Origin: Gemmatimonadota bacterium
GTDB lineage: Bacteria; Gemmatimonadota; Gemmatimonadetes; Longimicrobiales; Gaopeijiaceae
Direction: 5' to 3'
Assembly (NCBI GenBank): GCA_022825135.1
Contig: JAJDYN010000005.1
Coordinates: 304,361 to 368,360 of the forward strand
DNA length: 64,000 nucleotides
Position numbers and translations under genes: made by a program. This document shows positions 9,407 to 17,805 of the stretch, one piece after another (within the stretch, counting starts at the first letter, position 1; each line of letters starts with the position of its first letter). Under the pieces are notes generated by a model, which was not told the origin of the DNA, did not search any database, and saw only the letters and a list, made by a program, of their open reading frames with translations.

Positions 9407-10837
9407 ATGAACTTCATCACGGGCAAGCACCTCTCTCGCCGCACCTTCCTGCAGGGGATGGGCACGACGGTCGCCCTCCCCCTGCTGGACGCGATGGTCC
9501 CCGCAGGCAGGTTGTGGCGCGACCGGGCCGCCACCGAATTCACGCGCTTCGTGGGCATCGAGGAGTCGATGGGGTGCGCCGGCGGGAGCGACTGGGGCGA
9601 CCAGCAGTTCCTGTTCGCGCCCGAGAAGGTCGGCCGCGACTTCGAATTCGTGGCGACCAGCCAGCTCAAGCCGCTCGAGCCTTACCGCGAGTACCTGACG
9701 GTGATCAGCAACACCGACTCGCGGATGGCGGAGGCGTACCGTGCCGAGGAGATCGGCGGCGACCACGACCGCACCACCGCCGTCTTCCTGACCCAGGCCC
9801 ATCCCAAGCAGACCCAGGGATCGGACGTCTATCTCGGAACCTCCCTGGACCAGCTGCACGCACGCCGTTTCGGGCAGGACACCGCGCTCCCCTCGCTCGA
9901 ACTCACCACCGAGTCGATCGACCGCGGGGGCGGATGCGCCTACAACTACCACTGCGCCTACACGACCTCCGTAGCGTGGGCCTCGCCGACCCAGCCGCTC
10001 CCGGCCATTCGCGAGCCGCGCGCGGTCTTCGAGCAGCTCTTCGGCGCGGGTGACTCCGCCGCCGACCGCGCGGCCCGCCGCCGCACCGACCGCAGCGTCA
10101 TCGACTGGATCGCCACCGAAGTGGCGCGGCTGAAGAGAGAGCTGGGGGCCGTCGACCGCCGGGCCATGGACGAATACCTGACCCACATCCGCGAGCTGGA
10201 GCGCCGCATCGAGCTGGTCGAGGAGCGCAACACCAGCGGCGAGGAGCGGGCGATGCCCGAGGCTCCTTCCGGGGTTCCCGATTCCTGGGAGGAGCACATG
10301 GAGATCATGTTCGACCTCCAGCTGCTCGCTCTGCAGACGGACATGACCCGGGTCATCACCTTCAAGATCGGCTTCGATCAGTCGAACCGGACCTTCCCGG
10401 TCAGCGGCACCAACAAGTCCTTCCATGGGGCGTCGCACCACGGCAACGTCCCCGCCGACATCATGGACTTCAACCTCATCAACACGCACAGGCTGAGCCT
10501 GATGGGCTACTTCCTGGAGAAGATGAAGAACACGATGGAGGGCGACGGCTCCCTGCTGGACAAGACCGCGATCGTCTGGGGCTCGTCCATGGGCGACCCG
10601 AACCTGCACAACCACCGCCGCTGCCCGCTCATCCTGATGGGGCACGCCAACGGCGCCCTGGAAGGCAACATGCACCTGCGCGCACCCAGGGGGACGCCGA
10701 TGGCCGACGTCTTCGTGAGCCTGATGCAGGGCATCGGACACGACGACATGGCTTCGTTCGGCGACAGCGTGAGCCCGTTCCCGCTCACGTTCCCGAGAGG
10801 CGGCATCGCCGACGCGCTGCGGGAGGCGGGATCGTGA
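9407..10837 (+). CDS. DUF1552 family Tat-exported protein
   Basis: 476 residues. The N-terminus has a twin-arginine signal (SRRTFLQGMGTTVALPLLDAM), so a folded, perhaps cofactor-loaded protein is exported. The body matches the DUF1552 family, including a GSDVYLGTSLDQ region and late motifs WGSSMGDPNLHNH and LMGHANGALEGN, which recall the alkaline-phosphatase-like fold seen in DUF1501/DUF1552 proteins. The reaction is unknown. It lies 6 bases after the DUF1592 gene and its TGA overlaps the GTG start of the ankyrin gene, so the three are one transcription unit. Confidence 0.9.
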   Translation: MNFITGKHLSRRTFLQGMGTTVALPLLDAMVPAGRLWRDRAATEFTRFVGIEESMGCAGGSDWGDQQFLFAPEKVGRDFEFVATSQLKPLEPYREYLTVISNTDSRMAEAYRAEEIGGDHDRTTAVFLTQAHPKQTQGSDVYLGTSLDQLHARRFGQDTALPSLELTTESIDRGGGCAYNYHCAYTTSVAWASPTQPLPAIREPRAVFEQLFGAGDSAADRAARRRTDRSVIDWIATEVARLKRELGAVDRRAMDEYLTHIRELERRIELVEERNTSGEERAMPEAPSGVPDSWEEHMEIMFDLQLLALQTDMTRVITFKIGFDQSNRTFPVSGTNKSFHGASHHGNVPADIMDFNLINTHRLSLMGYFLEKMKNTMEGDGSLLDKTAIVWGSSMGDPNLHNHRRCPLILMGHANGALEGNMHLRAPRGTPMADVFVSLMQGIGHDDMASFGDSVSPFPLTFPRGGIADALREAGS

Positions 10838-12798
10838 GGGCCCCGGACCGGGCGGCGCGACGCCGCATGGGCCTGTTGGGCGCGACCCTGTTGCTGGTTT
10901 CGCTCGCCGGCTCCGTTGAGGCCCAGGATGGCGGGCTGATCGCGGCGGCGAGGCAGGGCGACGCGGATGCGGTGGAGGCGCTGCTCGCCCGAGGCGCGGA
11001 CCCGAATCCGGCGCGGGGCGATGGCATGACCGCGCTGCACCTGGCTGCGCTCGAGGGGCACCCTGATGTGGTGGCCACGCTGCTGGAAGCGGGCGCCGAG
11101 GTCGGCGCGACCACGCGCATCGGGGCGTACACGCCGCTCCACCTGGCCAGTCAGGGCGGGCACGGCGCCGTGGTGCGCGCGCTACTCGAGAACGGCGCGG
11201 ACGCAGCGCTTCCGACCACCAACAGCGGGACCACTCCGCTCCATCTGGCCTCGCGGGTGCTGGACGGCGAGGAAGCCGTCGCCGCGCTGCTGGAATACGG
11301 CGCCGACGTGAACGCGCGCGAGGGCTCCGTCGGCCAGACCCCGCTGATGTTCGCGGCCGCCTACAACCGGACGCCCGCCATTCAGGTGCTTCTGAAGCAC
11401 GGGGCATACCCCAACCTTGCCACCAGGGTCGTGGACGTGCTGCGCAACGTGGCCATCGACCGCGAGGCCAGCCAGCTCCTGCGCGACCGCATCGAGGGGC
11501 TTCGCTTCCAGGCCGCGCCGGGTACGGAACCCGAACTGACCCCCGCGCAGGTAGAGGAAGCGATCGCCGCCCAGCGGGAGTTCCTGCGCGCCGATCACTC
11601 GCGGCGGGACCTCGACCCCGACGATCTCATCCAGTACCGGGCGGACTATCCGGGCGGCCCGCCGCTCGCGCGCCCCCCCTACCGGGAGACGCTCGTCGGC
11701 ATGACCGGTGGCATGACCGCGCTGCTGCACGCCGCGCGCGAGGGGCACGTCGAAGCGGCCCTCGCCCTCCTGGACGGCGGGGCCGACATCGACCAGGTCA
11801 GCGGCGACGGCACCAGCCCGCTGTTGATGACCATCCTCAACGGCCAGTTCGATCTGGCCATGGAGCTGGTCGAGCGCGGCGCGGACCCGGACCGGGCCGC
11901 CGACACCGACGGCATTTCCCCGCTGTTCGCGGTGCTCCAGACCCACTGGGCGCCCAAGTCCAACTACCCGCAGCCGCGCGCCCACGACAACGAGCAGACC
12001 GAGTACCTCGAGTTGCTGCAGGCGCTTCTCGACGCGGGGGCGGACCCGAACGTCCAGCTCAACACGCATCTCTGGTACTGGGAGTTCGGCCTCACCAAGA
12101 TGGGCATCAACCTGGAGGGCGCCACGCCGTTCTACCGGGCCGCCTTCGCACAGGACATCGAGGCGATGAAGATGCTGGCCGCCCACGGCGCCGACCCGAA
12201 CATCCCCACCCGCTGGCCCGCGGTGGGCATGCGGGAGCGCCGCCAGCAGGACGGGCGCCAGCAGGAGGATTCAGGGCTGCCGTGGATTCCCGAGGGGTCC
12301 TACAACGCCTATCCCATTCACGCGGCAGCCGGCGGCGGCTGGCAGGGGCTCGGCGCATTCAGCGTACGCGCCGTTCCAGACAACTTCCTCAATGCCGTCA
12401 AGTATCTGGTCGACGAGCACGGGGCGGACGTGAACCTGGCCGACTCGTGGCTGTATCGGCCGATCCACTACGCCGCGGCCCGGGGCGACAACGAACTCAT
12501 CATGTACCTCGTCAAGCAGGGAGCGGACGTGACCGCCATTACCCGGCTGGGTCAGTCGGCGGCGGACATGGCGCGGGGGGGTCGTTCCGGCTTCTTCGTG
12601 CGCGTCGCCTATCCCGAAACGGAGGAACTGCTGGTCAGCCTCGGCTCCAGCCGCGAGTGCGAGCACACCCACTTCCTCGACACGGGCGACTTCTGCGAGG
12701 GACTCGGCGTCTTCGACCCGTGGAAGGAGAAGGGGATTCCGCAGACGACGGAGACCGTGGTCCCGCCACCGCCCCCTCCGGGGGGGAATCGGAGGTAG
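10834..12798 (+). CDS. secreted ankyrin-repeat protein
   Basis: 654 residues from a GTG start that overlaps the DUF1552 stop by four bases (GTGA), implying translational coupling. A signal peptide (MGLLGATLLLVSLAGSVEAQ) suggests export. At least eight ankyrin repeats are recognisable, first at about 30-200 (MTALHLAALEGHPDVVATLL, TPLHLASQGGHGAVVRALL) and again at about 285-560 (MTALLHAAREGHVEAALALL, PIHYAAARGDNELIMYLVK), separated by a charged spacer. The C-terminus has two Cys (ECEHTH, FCEGLG) and a Pro-rich tail. Its place in the DUF1592/DUF1552 operon suggests a protein-protein docking partner outside the inner membrane; that is inference. Confidence 0.87.
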   Translation: MRAPDRAARRRMGLLGATLLLVSLAGSVEAQDGGLIAAARQGDADAVEALLARGADPNPARGDGMTALHLAALEGHPDVVATLLEAGAEVGATTRIGAYTPLHLASQGGHGAVVRALLENGADAALPTTNSGTTPLHLASRVLDGEEAVAALLEYGADVNAREGSVGQTPLMFAAAYNRTPAIQVLLKHGAYPNLATRVVDVLRNVAIDREASQLLRDRIEGLRFQAAPGTEPELTPAQVEEAIAAQREFLRADHSRRDLDPDDLIQYRADYPGGPPLARPPYRETLVGMTGGMTALLHAAREGHVEAALALLDGGADIDQVSGDGTSPLLMTILNGQFDLAMELVERGADPDRAADTDGISPLFAVLQTHWAPKSNYPQPRAHDNEQTEYLELLQALLDAGADPNVQLNTHLWYWEFGLTKMGINLEGATPFYRAAFAQDIEAMKMLAAHGADPNIPTRWPAVGMRERRQQDGRQQEDSGLPWIPEGSYNAYPIHAAAGGGWQGLGAFSVRAVPDNFLNAVKYLVDEHGADVNLADSWLYRPIHYAAARGDNELIMYLVKQGADVTAITRLGQSAADMARGGRSGFFVRVAYPETEELLVSLGSSRECEHTHFLDTGDFCEGLGVFDPWKEKGIPQTTETVVPPPPPPGGNRR

Positions 12799-12870
12799 GC
12801 TGCGCGCCGGGAGTCGGGGTTCGCGCCAGCCCCGGCTTCGCGAGACGCTCCGAACCCTGAGCGCCGGGAG

Positions 12871-13311
12871 CTAGTCCTCCCAGTTCACCGCATCCCCCAC
12901 CTGGATGCGGGCGTCGCTCAGCACCGTGCAGAACACGCCCCCGCGCCAGTCCGGGTCGAGGGCGTCGCGCAGGCCGCTGAGCTGCTCCTCCATGATCGTG
13001 CAGGGCCGGGTCTCGCCGCGGATCTGAAGCAGGCAGTCGCCGATACGGATCCTGCGGTCGCGGGTCTCGGCCAGACGGACGCCGCTGACCATCAGGTTGG
13101 CGCGTCTCAGCGCCGGATCGACGGGTGTGCCCAGTTCGTCGTCGAGTTCGTCGAAGACTTCCTTCTCGATCAATGTGACCTGGCGCCGGGTGCGCCCGAA
13201 GTTCGCATCACCGGCGAGTCCACCTCCCGCTTCCGCGCTGGCCTCGGAGACGGCGTTCATCTCGCCGCCACGCTGCCGCTTCAGCCAGATCGCCTCGAGT
13301 CTTCCGCTCAT
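12871..13311 (-). CDS. MOSC domain protein
   Basis: 146 residues, about the size of a minimal MOSC domain. Features are a GGLAGDANFG loop, QVTLIEKEVFDEL, the segment LRRANLMVSGVRL, and the conserved cysteine in GETRPCTIMEE; then GGVFCTVLSDARIQVGDAV. MOSC domains bind sulfur or molybdenum-cofactor-type groups and often act in metal-sulfur chemistry or detoxification. The gene stands alone on the minus strand between plus-strand genes. The molecular substrate cannot be inferred. Confidence 0.82.
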   Translation of the reverse strand: MSGRLEAIWLKRQRGGEMNAVSEASAEAGGGLAGDANFGRTRRQVTLIEKEVFDELDDELGTPVDPALRRANLMVSGVRLAETRDRRIRIGDCLLQIRGETRPCTIMEEQLSGLRDALDPDWRGGVFCTVLSDARIQVGDAVNWED

Positions 13312-13681
13312 CCGTATCGCTCCTGTCGGTTCTTGTCTGGTCCCCGCAAGTATCGTTGGTTCAGGGGTTTATCGTCGCGCCGGGTCCCGCTCGCGCCATC
13401 GTCCGGTCCCTTGCCCGGACCGCTCCAGAATACCCTATCGCGTCCCTGAAGGCGAGGGATGATTCCCGGGGTTGAGGCGACTGGCCCGGACGCAGTACGC
13501 CCGCCTGGTTCCGCAGTGGATGGAGTCCGCGCCCCGGTCGTCTCATCTACCCATGGACTCGCCCGTGTAAAGGGCTTCGGAATGGTCTCTGAATGGCCTC
13601 ACGCCGATGAAGAGCGGGGCGGTCGGTGGCTTCGGGCCACCGATTCGTGTCCGCCGAGAGCCTACCGTCAACACGGAGACC
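13312..13681. other. intergenic region, no gene seen
   Basis: This 370-base stretch lies between two divergent genes. Open frames across it have poor codon character and no recognisable protein. It should carry the promoters of the MOSC gene (minus) and the small secreted peptide (plus), but no strong promoter motif stands out. Confidence 0.4.
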
Positions 13682-13906
13682 ATGGACATGACCCCTCGAC
13701 GCAAAACCCCAAGACGCCTCGCGATGGCCGCACTATCCCTGGCGGCCGCCCTCGCCCTGCAGACCGGACCGGCGGTCGCGCAGTTCGTCGACTACGCCGA
13801 ACCTGTAGGAGACGAGATCGTCGATGGGCGTCCGGACCGCGACTCCAACGGTGTCTGGATCTGGTGCTGGCCGCTGCACTGGCTCATTTACTGCGGGACC
13901 AGATAG
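13682..13906 (+). CDS. small secreted peptide of unknown function
   Basis: 74 residues from ATG 13682, which follows an ACGGAGACC ribosome-site-like sequence. Residues 1-35 form a clear signal peptide (basic MTPRRKTPRR, hydrophobic LAMAALSLAAALALQ, cleavage near AVAQ). The mature peptide would be only about 39 residues, acidic at first (DYAEPVGDEIVDGRPDRD) and ending in a Trp/Cys-rich tail (WIWCWPLHWLIYCGT) whose two Cys could form a disulfide. No family is recognised. It sits alone between the MOSC gene and the converging serine hydrolase gene. Confidence 0.55.
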   Translation: MDMTPRRKTPRRLAMAALSLAAALALQTGPAVAQFVDYAEPVGDEIVDGRPDRDSNGVWIWCWPLHWLIYCGTR

Positions 13907-14014
13907 CAGGGCACCCGATGCCGGTGGCGGCGGTCGTCCTGGCCACCGCCACCGGCGAGCGCGGTCGCCCCGGACCGGGTGGGGGTGCGCCTTCGCCCCG
14001 CAAATGACCCCGCC

Positions 14015-15529
14015 TCAGTTCGCCGGCACCGCCTCCATCAGCAGGCGTAGCGCCTCGTCGAGCGCCCGGCCCCCCGGTCCACTGCCACTGTAGTGCCCGA
14101 TGCGCACCACCACCATGTCGTGCGTGGGGATGATGATCGTGCTCTGGCCACCCGCCCCCGCCATGCGGAATGCGCTGCGCGGAACCGGGTAGCCGCCGTT
14201 GGCATTCACCCAGAAGAACGCGCCCCCGTAGACATGCCGTCCGTCGGCCTCCCAGGCGGGCGCGAGCGTGGACGCGTACTCCACGTATCCCTCGGGGAGA
14301 ATGCGCTCGCCGTTCACGACGCCGTCCGTCAGGTAGAGGTTGCCGAGGCGGGCCCAGTCGCGGCCGCTGCCGAAGCCGTACCCCTGAAGCAGGAAGTTGC
14401 CGTAGGGATCGGTCATGGCGACGAAGTTGCGCATCCCCAGCTTGTCGAAGAGATGCCGCTGCGGAAACTGGTGATAGTTCTCACCCAGCGTCCCCTCGAC
14501 GCCCAGGCGGACCAGGTAGTTGGTGAGCACGGGGTCGCAGTTCCGGTACCGACCCACCGTGTCGGGTTCCCACTGCTGATCCTTGCCGGCCGCCCACTCG
14601 AACGAGTTGACGGTGCCCGTATAGAGGTACAGGTGGTCGGGGTACCCGATGTCCGGGTCGTCGCCCGGATCGCCCAGGTTGCGACAGCGGAGCCCGGATG
14701 ACATGCGCATGATGTCGCCGATGCGGATGGCCTGGCGCGGGTCGCCCTCGCCCTGCCACTCGGGTATCGGCGCGGACTGCCAGAGGTCGTAGACCCCCTT
14801 CTGGATAAGGATGCCCATGAGGGTGCCGGTGAGGCTCTTGTTCATGGACCAGCTCTCCAGGGGCGTGGTGTGGTCAATGCCCTCGCGGTAGCGCTCCGCC
14901 AGCAGGCGGCCCCGGTGCGTCACGACGAAGGCCGCGGTCAGCGCCTCCGGGGGGGCGAAGGCCGCATCCACCGCCTGTGCGACCTTGTCCATGTCCACAT
15001 CGGCCGGGAAGGGCTCGTCCGGAAGCAGGTCGCCCAGCGGCCACGGGGTGGTCTCGGCGTCCGGGAGGGAGGATACCACCTCGACCGTCTCGTAGTACGG
15101 CTCCTCCTCACCGATGGGGAGCGCGAGGCACCCCTGGTCGCCGTGCAGCTTGGCCGAGCGCACCGTGCCGTCCGGCAGGGTGAGGTGCACGCGCTGGTTC
15201 TCGTAGTCCACCACCCGATCGGTAACGGCGCCGCGGTGCTCGCGCAGCGCAGTGAAGAAGCCGGTGTGCTCGGCGGCAAAGTCCGGGTCCAGCCCGGACA
15301 GGAAGACGTTGGAGCACAGGATCTTCGCGAAGCCCGCGGTCGAATGCACCACCGGATCTCCCGGCGGCAGCTGGTACTCGCCGGGCAGCTCGAGTTCGGC
15401 GGCGCGGGCGAGAAGTTGCGACTGTGGATCTTCGTCCACGGGCTCGGGCGCGTCGTCCGCCGGGGCGCAGCCGTTAGCAAGAATCGCGAGGACGGCGAGA
15501 GACGGGATCAGGCGGTGCAGCATCTTCAT
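14015..15529 (-). CDS. serine hydrolase lipoprotein, beta-lactamase/DD-peptidase fold
   Basis: 504 residues with a lipobox (LANGC, Cys21). The C-terminal two thirds resemble class C beta-lactamase-like serine hydrolases: the nucleophile motif is SMNK (Ser228 and Lys231, in SWSMNKSLTG), followed by MRMSSGLRC, YRNCDPVLTNYL as a possible second catalytic motif, and AGAGGQSTIIIP near the end. The family includes esterases and amide hydrolases such as 6-aminohexanoate-dimer hydrolase; the substrate is unclear. The N-terminal 190 residues are an extra domain with three Cys. The 182-base gap to the divergent YwaF-like gene holds its promoter region. Confidence 0.87.
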   Translation of the reverse strand: MKMLHRLIPSLAVLAILANGCAPADDAPEPVDEDPQSQLLARAAELELPGEYQLPPGDPVVHSTAGFAKILCSNVFLSGLDPDFAAEHTGFFTALREHRGAVTDRVVDYENQRVHLTLPDGTVRSAKLHGDQGCLALPIGEEEPYYETVEVVSSLPDAETTPWPLGDLLPDEPFPADVDMDKVAQAVDAAFAPPEALTAAFVVTHRGRLLAERYREGIDHTTPLESWSMNKSLTGTLMGILIQKGVYDLWQSAPIPEWQGEGDPRQAIRIGDIMRMSSGLRCRNLGDPGDDPDIGYPDHLYLYTGTVNSFEWAAGKDQQWEPDTVGRYRNCDPVLTNYLVRLGVEGTLGENYHQFPQRHLFDKLGMRNFVAMTDPYGNFLLQGYGFGSGRDWARLGNLYLTDGVVNGERILPEGYVEYASTLAPAWEADGRHVYGGAFFWVNANGGYPVPRSAFRMAGAGGQSTIIIPTHDMVVVRIGHYSGSGPGGRALDEALRLLMEAVPAN

Positions 15530-15618
15530 GACTCCGCTTGCTGGAGGAGGCTACCGGGAAACTCACCATACGGAGGGACAGCCGGGGCAACAAGGAGAGA
15601 CAGACCGCGCACCGGGCA

Positions 15619-16488
15619 CCCTTTCCGTGCAGATCACGCAATCCTAATCTGACCCGCGCCGCCCGAGCTACCCGGCCGCGGGACGCTCCCAGCCAGCGGA
15701 GGCACGCGCGTTGGACCTCTTGTTTTCCCCCGGCGACCCCGTCAACCCGTTCGTGATCTTTGACGGCGCACATCTGCTCTCGCTGGGAGTTCTCGCCGTT
15801 GCGGGCTACGTGACCATACGCCTGGGACGTTCGGGAACCGGGGAAACCCGGCGCCGGATCAAGGAGGGGATGAGCGCCGTGCTCCTGATCACCTTCGTCG
15901 AGGGACACTTCTGGTACGCGTTCCACGGTGCCTGGGCGGTGGCGGAGCGCCTCCCCCTGCACATGTGCGGGGCGATGGTGTGGGTGAGCATCTACGGGCT
16001 GTGGACGGACCGGCCGTGGACCCGCCCGCTCATGTACTACCTCGGGATCGCCGGGGCCATCCAGGGAGTGCTCCAGCCGGACAGCCCTTACGGATTCCCC
16101 CATGTGCGCTTCGTGGCAACGATGTTGTCCCATACCACGCTGGTGGTGGCGGGGCTTTGGGTGATCCTGGTGGAGAAGTACACACCGAGCCTTCGCTCGA
16201 CCTGGCGGACCTTCGCGCTCGTCCATGCCTACGCGGCGCTGATCTTCGTCTTCAACCTGCTCGCCGGCACCAACTATCTGTACATCGTGGAAAAACCCGA
16301 GTCCGCGTCGCTCATGGACATCTTCCCGGAATGGCCGTGGTACCTGCTGGTGCTCGAGGGACTCCTCCTGGCCATCGTTGCCGGCATGTACCTGCCCTTC
16401 GCGCGTCAGAACCGGACCGGTCCTGCTCTTTCCCTGCCTGACCCGCAACGCTAATCTGACCTGTGCCGCCCAGGCTTCCTTCCTTCCT
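15619..16488 (+). repeat. imperfect 48-base direct repeat flanking the YwaF-like gene
   Basis: Two aligned 48-base stretches without gaps (about 15621-15668 and 16428-16475) share roughly three quarters of their positions, including CTTTCC, CGCAA, an 11-base identical block CTAATCTGACC and GCCGCCC. One copy lies upstream of the YwaF-like gene, the other spans its stop codon. They may be a duplicated regulatory segment or the edges of an old insertion. The coordinates given span both copies. Confidence 0.45.
15711..16454 (+). CDS. YwaF/TIGR02206-like integral membrane protein
   Basis: 247 residues from a TTG start at 15711 preceded by GCGGAGGCACGCGCG. The protein is mostly hydrophobic with six or seven membrane helices: about 18-38, 52-72, 80-96, 103-120, 135-155, 170-190 and 213-235. 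Family marks are the acidic/aromatic EGHFWYAFHGAWAV, LPLHMCGAMVWVS, the YYLGIAGAIQGVLQPD loop, FPHVRFVATMLSHT and NLLAGTNYLYI. This matches the conserved YwaF family, whose activity is unknown. A 48-base direct repeat flanks the gene. Confidence 0.87.
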   Translation: MDLLFSPGDPVNPFVIFDGAHLLSLGVLAVAGYVTIRLGRSGTGETRRRIKEGMSAVLLITFVEGHFWYAFHGAWAVAERLPLHMCGAMVWVSIYGLWTDRPWTRPLMYYLGIAGAIQGVLQPDSPYGFPHVRFVATMLSHTTLVVAGLWVILVEKYTPSLRSTWRTFALVHAYAALIFVFNLLAGTNYLYIVEKPESASLMDIFPEWPWYLLVLEGLLLAIVAGMYLPFARQNRTGPALSLPDPQR

Positions 16489-16690
16489 CTGGGAAACGCG
16501 CGCGTGAGGAGGCACATGTTCGATGCTCTTTCCCCTCCGGCACCCCCGCAGTCCCGTTTGTGCTGCTCGGCAGCGCCAACGCCTCGAAGGACCAGCATTC
16601 TCATTGTTCTCGGCATGTGCCCGCGGTTCGTCCGCCTGCGCAGAGAGTGATCGCGTCACACCAGTTGCCATCCCAGACCTGGAGGTCCGC

Positions 16691-17734
16691 ATGGAAGGAA
16701 CCAGAGAGGGTCGCGCCAGCGTCATTCTCCTCCTGATCCTCGCGCTGTTGCCGCACTGGACGCCGGCGGATGCGTCCGCGCAGGAGGATGACCCCCACTA
16801 CCTGGCCACCTACTCCATCATCGCTCGCGACCCGGGAACCGGTGAACTCGGGATGGGCGTCCAGTCCAAGGCCTTCGCGGCCGGCAACCGGGCCATGCAC
16901 GCAAAGGGCGGCGTGGCGGTCATCGCGCACCAGGCGTCGGCCAACCCCATGTATGGCGCGATCGGCGTCGACCTGATCGAGCGCGGCTACAGCCCGCAGG
17001 AGGCGCTCGACATGATGGTGGCGAGCGACGAGGGGCGTGACCGGCGGCAGGTGGCGATTCTGGACATGGAGGGACGCACGGCGGCCTGGACCGGCACCGG
17101 CGCCAGCGACTGGAAGGGTCACCGGTGCGGCCGGGACTATTGCGCCCAGGGCAACATCCTGGCAGGTCCCGAGGTGGTCGACGCCATGGCGGCTTCCTTC
17201 GAAGCGTCCACCGGCCCGCTGGCGGAGCGGCTCATGGACGCGCTCGACGCCGCCGAGGCTGCGGGCGGGGACGCACGCGGCAAGCAGTCGGGCGCCATCC
17301 TGGTGGTGGCTCCGCGCGCCGGTAGCGGCGGGTTCAGCGACCGGGTGGTGGACATCCGGGTGGACGACCATCCCGTCCCGCTCAGGGAACTGCGGCGCGT
17401 GCTGAATCTCTTCCGATCCGGCCAGATGGTGCGCAACGCCATCGCCAGCATGGCGCAGGGCAACCTGGAAGAAGCCCTGGCCACCGCAGTTGCCGCGCGT
17501 GACAAGTCACCGGAGAACGACAACGCCTGGGTGGCCCTGGCCGCCGTGCAGGCGCGCATGGGGCGAGACGCTGACGCCCTCGAATCCCTCCGCCGGGCCG
17601 TCGAGTTGAACCCCGGTCGCATGCGCACGCTGCCCCGGGACCGGAACTTCGAGACTCTCCACGAGCACCCGGATTTCCGGCGGCTGATCGGGGCCGATGA
17701 TCCCAGCGAAGGCGCTCGTTTGACGGATAGATAG
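16691..17734 (+). CDS. secreted DUF1028 protein with TPR-like tail
   Basis: 347 residues, ATG 16691 after GGAGGTCCGC. A signal peptide ends near ADASAQ. Residues 35-240 match the DUF1028 family: ATYSIIARDPGTGELGMGVQ at the expected N-terminal position, GGVAVIAHQASANPMYG, RQVAILDMEGRTAAWTG and CAQGNILAG. DUF1028 proteins are related in fold to Ntn-hydrolases, so a peptidase- or amidase-like role is often proposed but unproven. The C-terminal 80 residues hold a TPR-like pair (ENDNAWVALAAVQARMGRDA, ESLRRAVELNPGR). Confidence 0.86.
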   Translation: MEGTREGRASVILLLILALLPHWTPADASAQEDDPHYLATYSIIARDPGTGELGMGVQSKAFAAGNRAMHAKGGVAVIAHQASANPMYGAIGVDLIERGYSPQEALDMMVASDEGRDRRQVAILDMEGRTAAWTGTGASDWKGHRCGRDYCAQGNILAGPEVVDAMAASFEASTGPLAERLMDALDAAEAAGGDARGKQSGAILVVAPRAGSGGFSDRVVDIRVDDHPVPLRELRRVLNLFRSGQMVRNAIASMAQGNLEEALATAVAARDKSPENDNAWVALAAVQARMGRDADALESLRRAVELNPGRMRTLPRDRNFETLHEHPDFRRLIGADDPSEGARLTDR

Positions 17735-17805
17735 TGCAATGTCCCCGCGGGCGATCTGCCCGCTTCAAGCTTTCCTTCAAGACCGCCATGTGCGAGGAGG
17801 TCACG

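Noticed and set aside
8090..11407. Very long open frame on the minus strand opposite the DUF1592/DUF1552/ankyrin operon
   Set aside because: The plus-strand genes have clear families, signals and coupled starts. The antisense frame has an Arg/Pro/His-rich random composition typical of GC-rich shadow frames.
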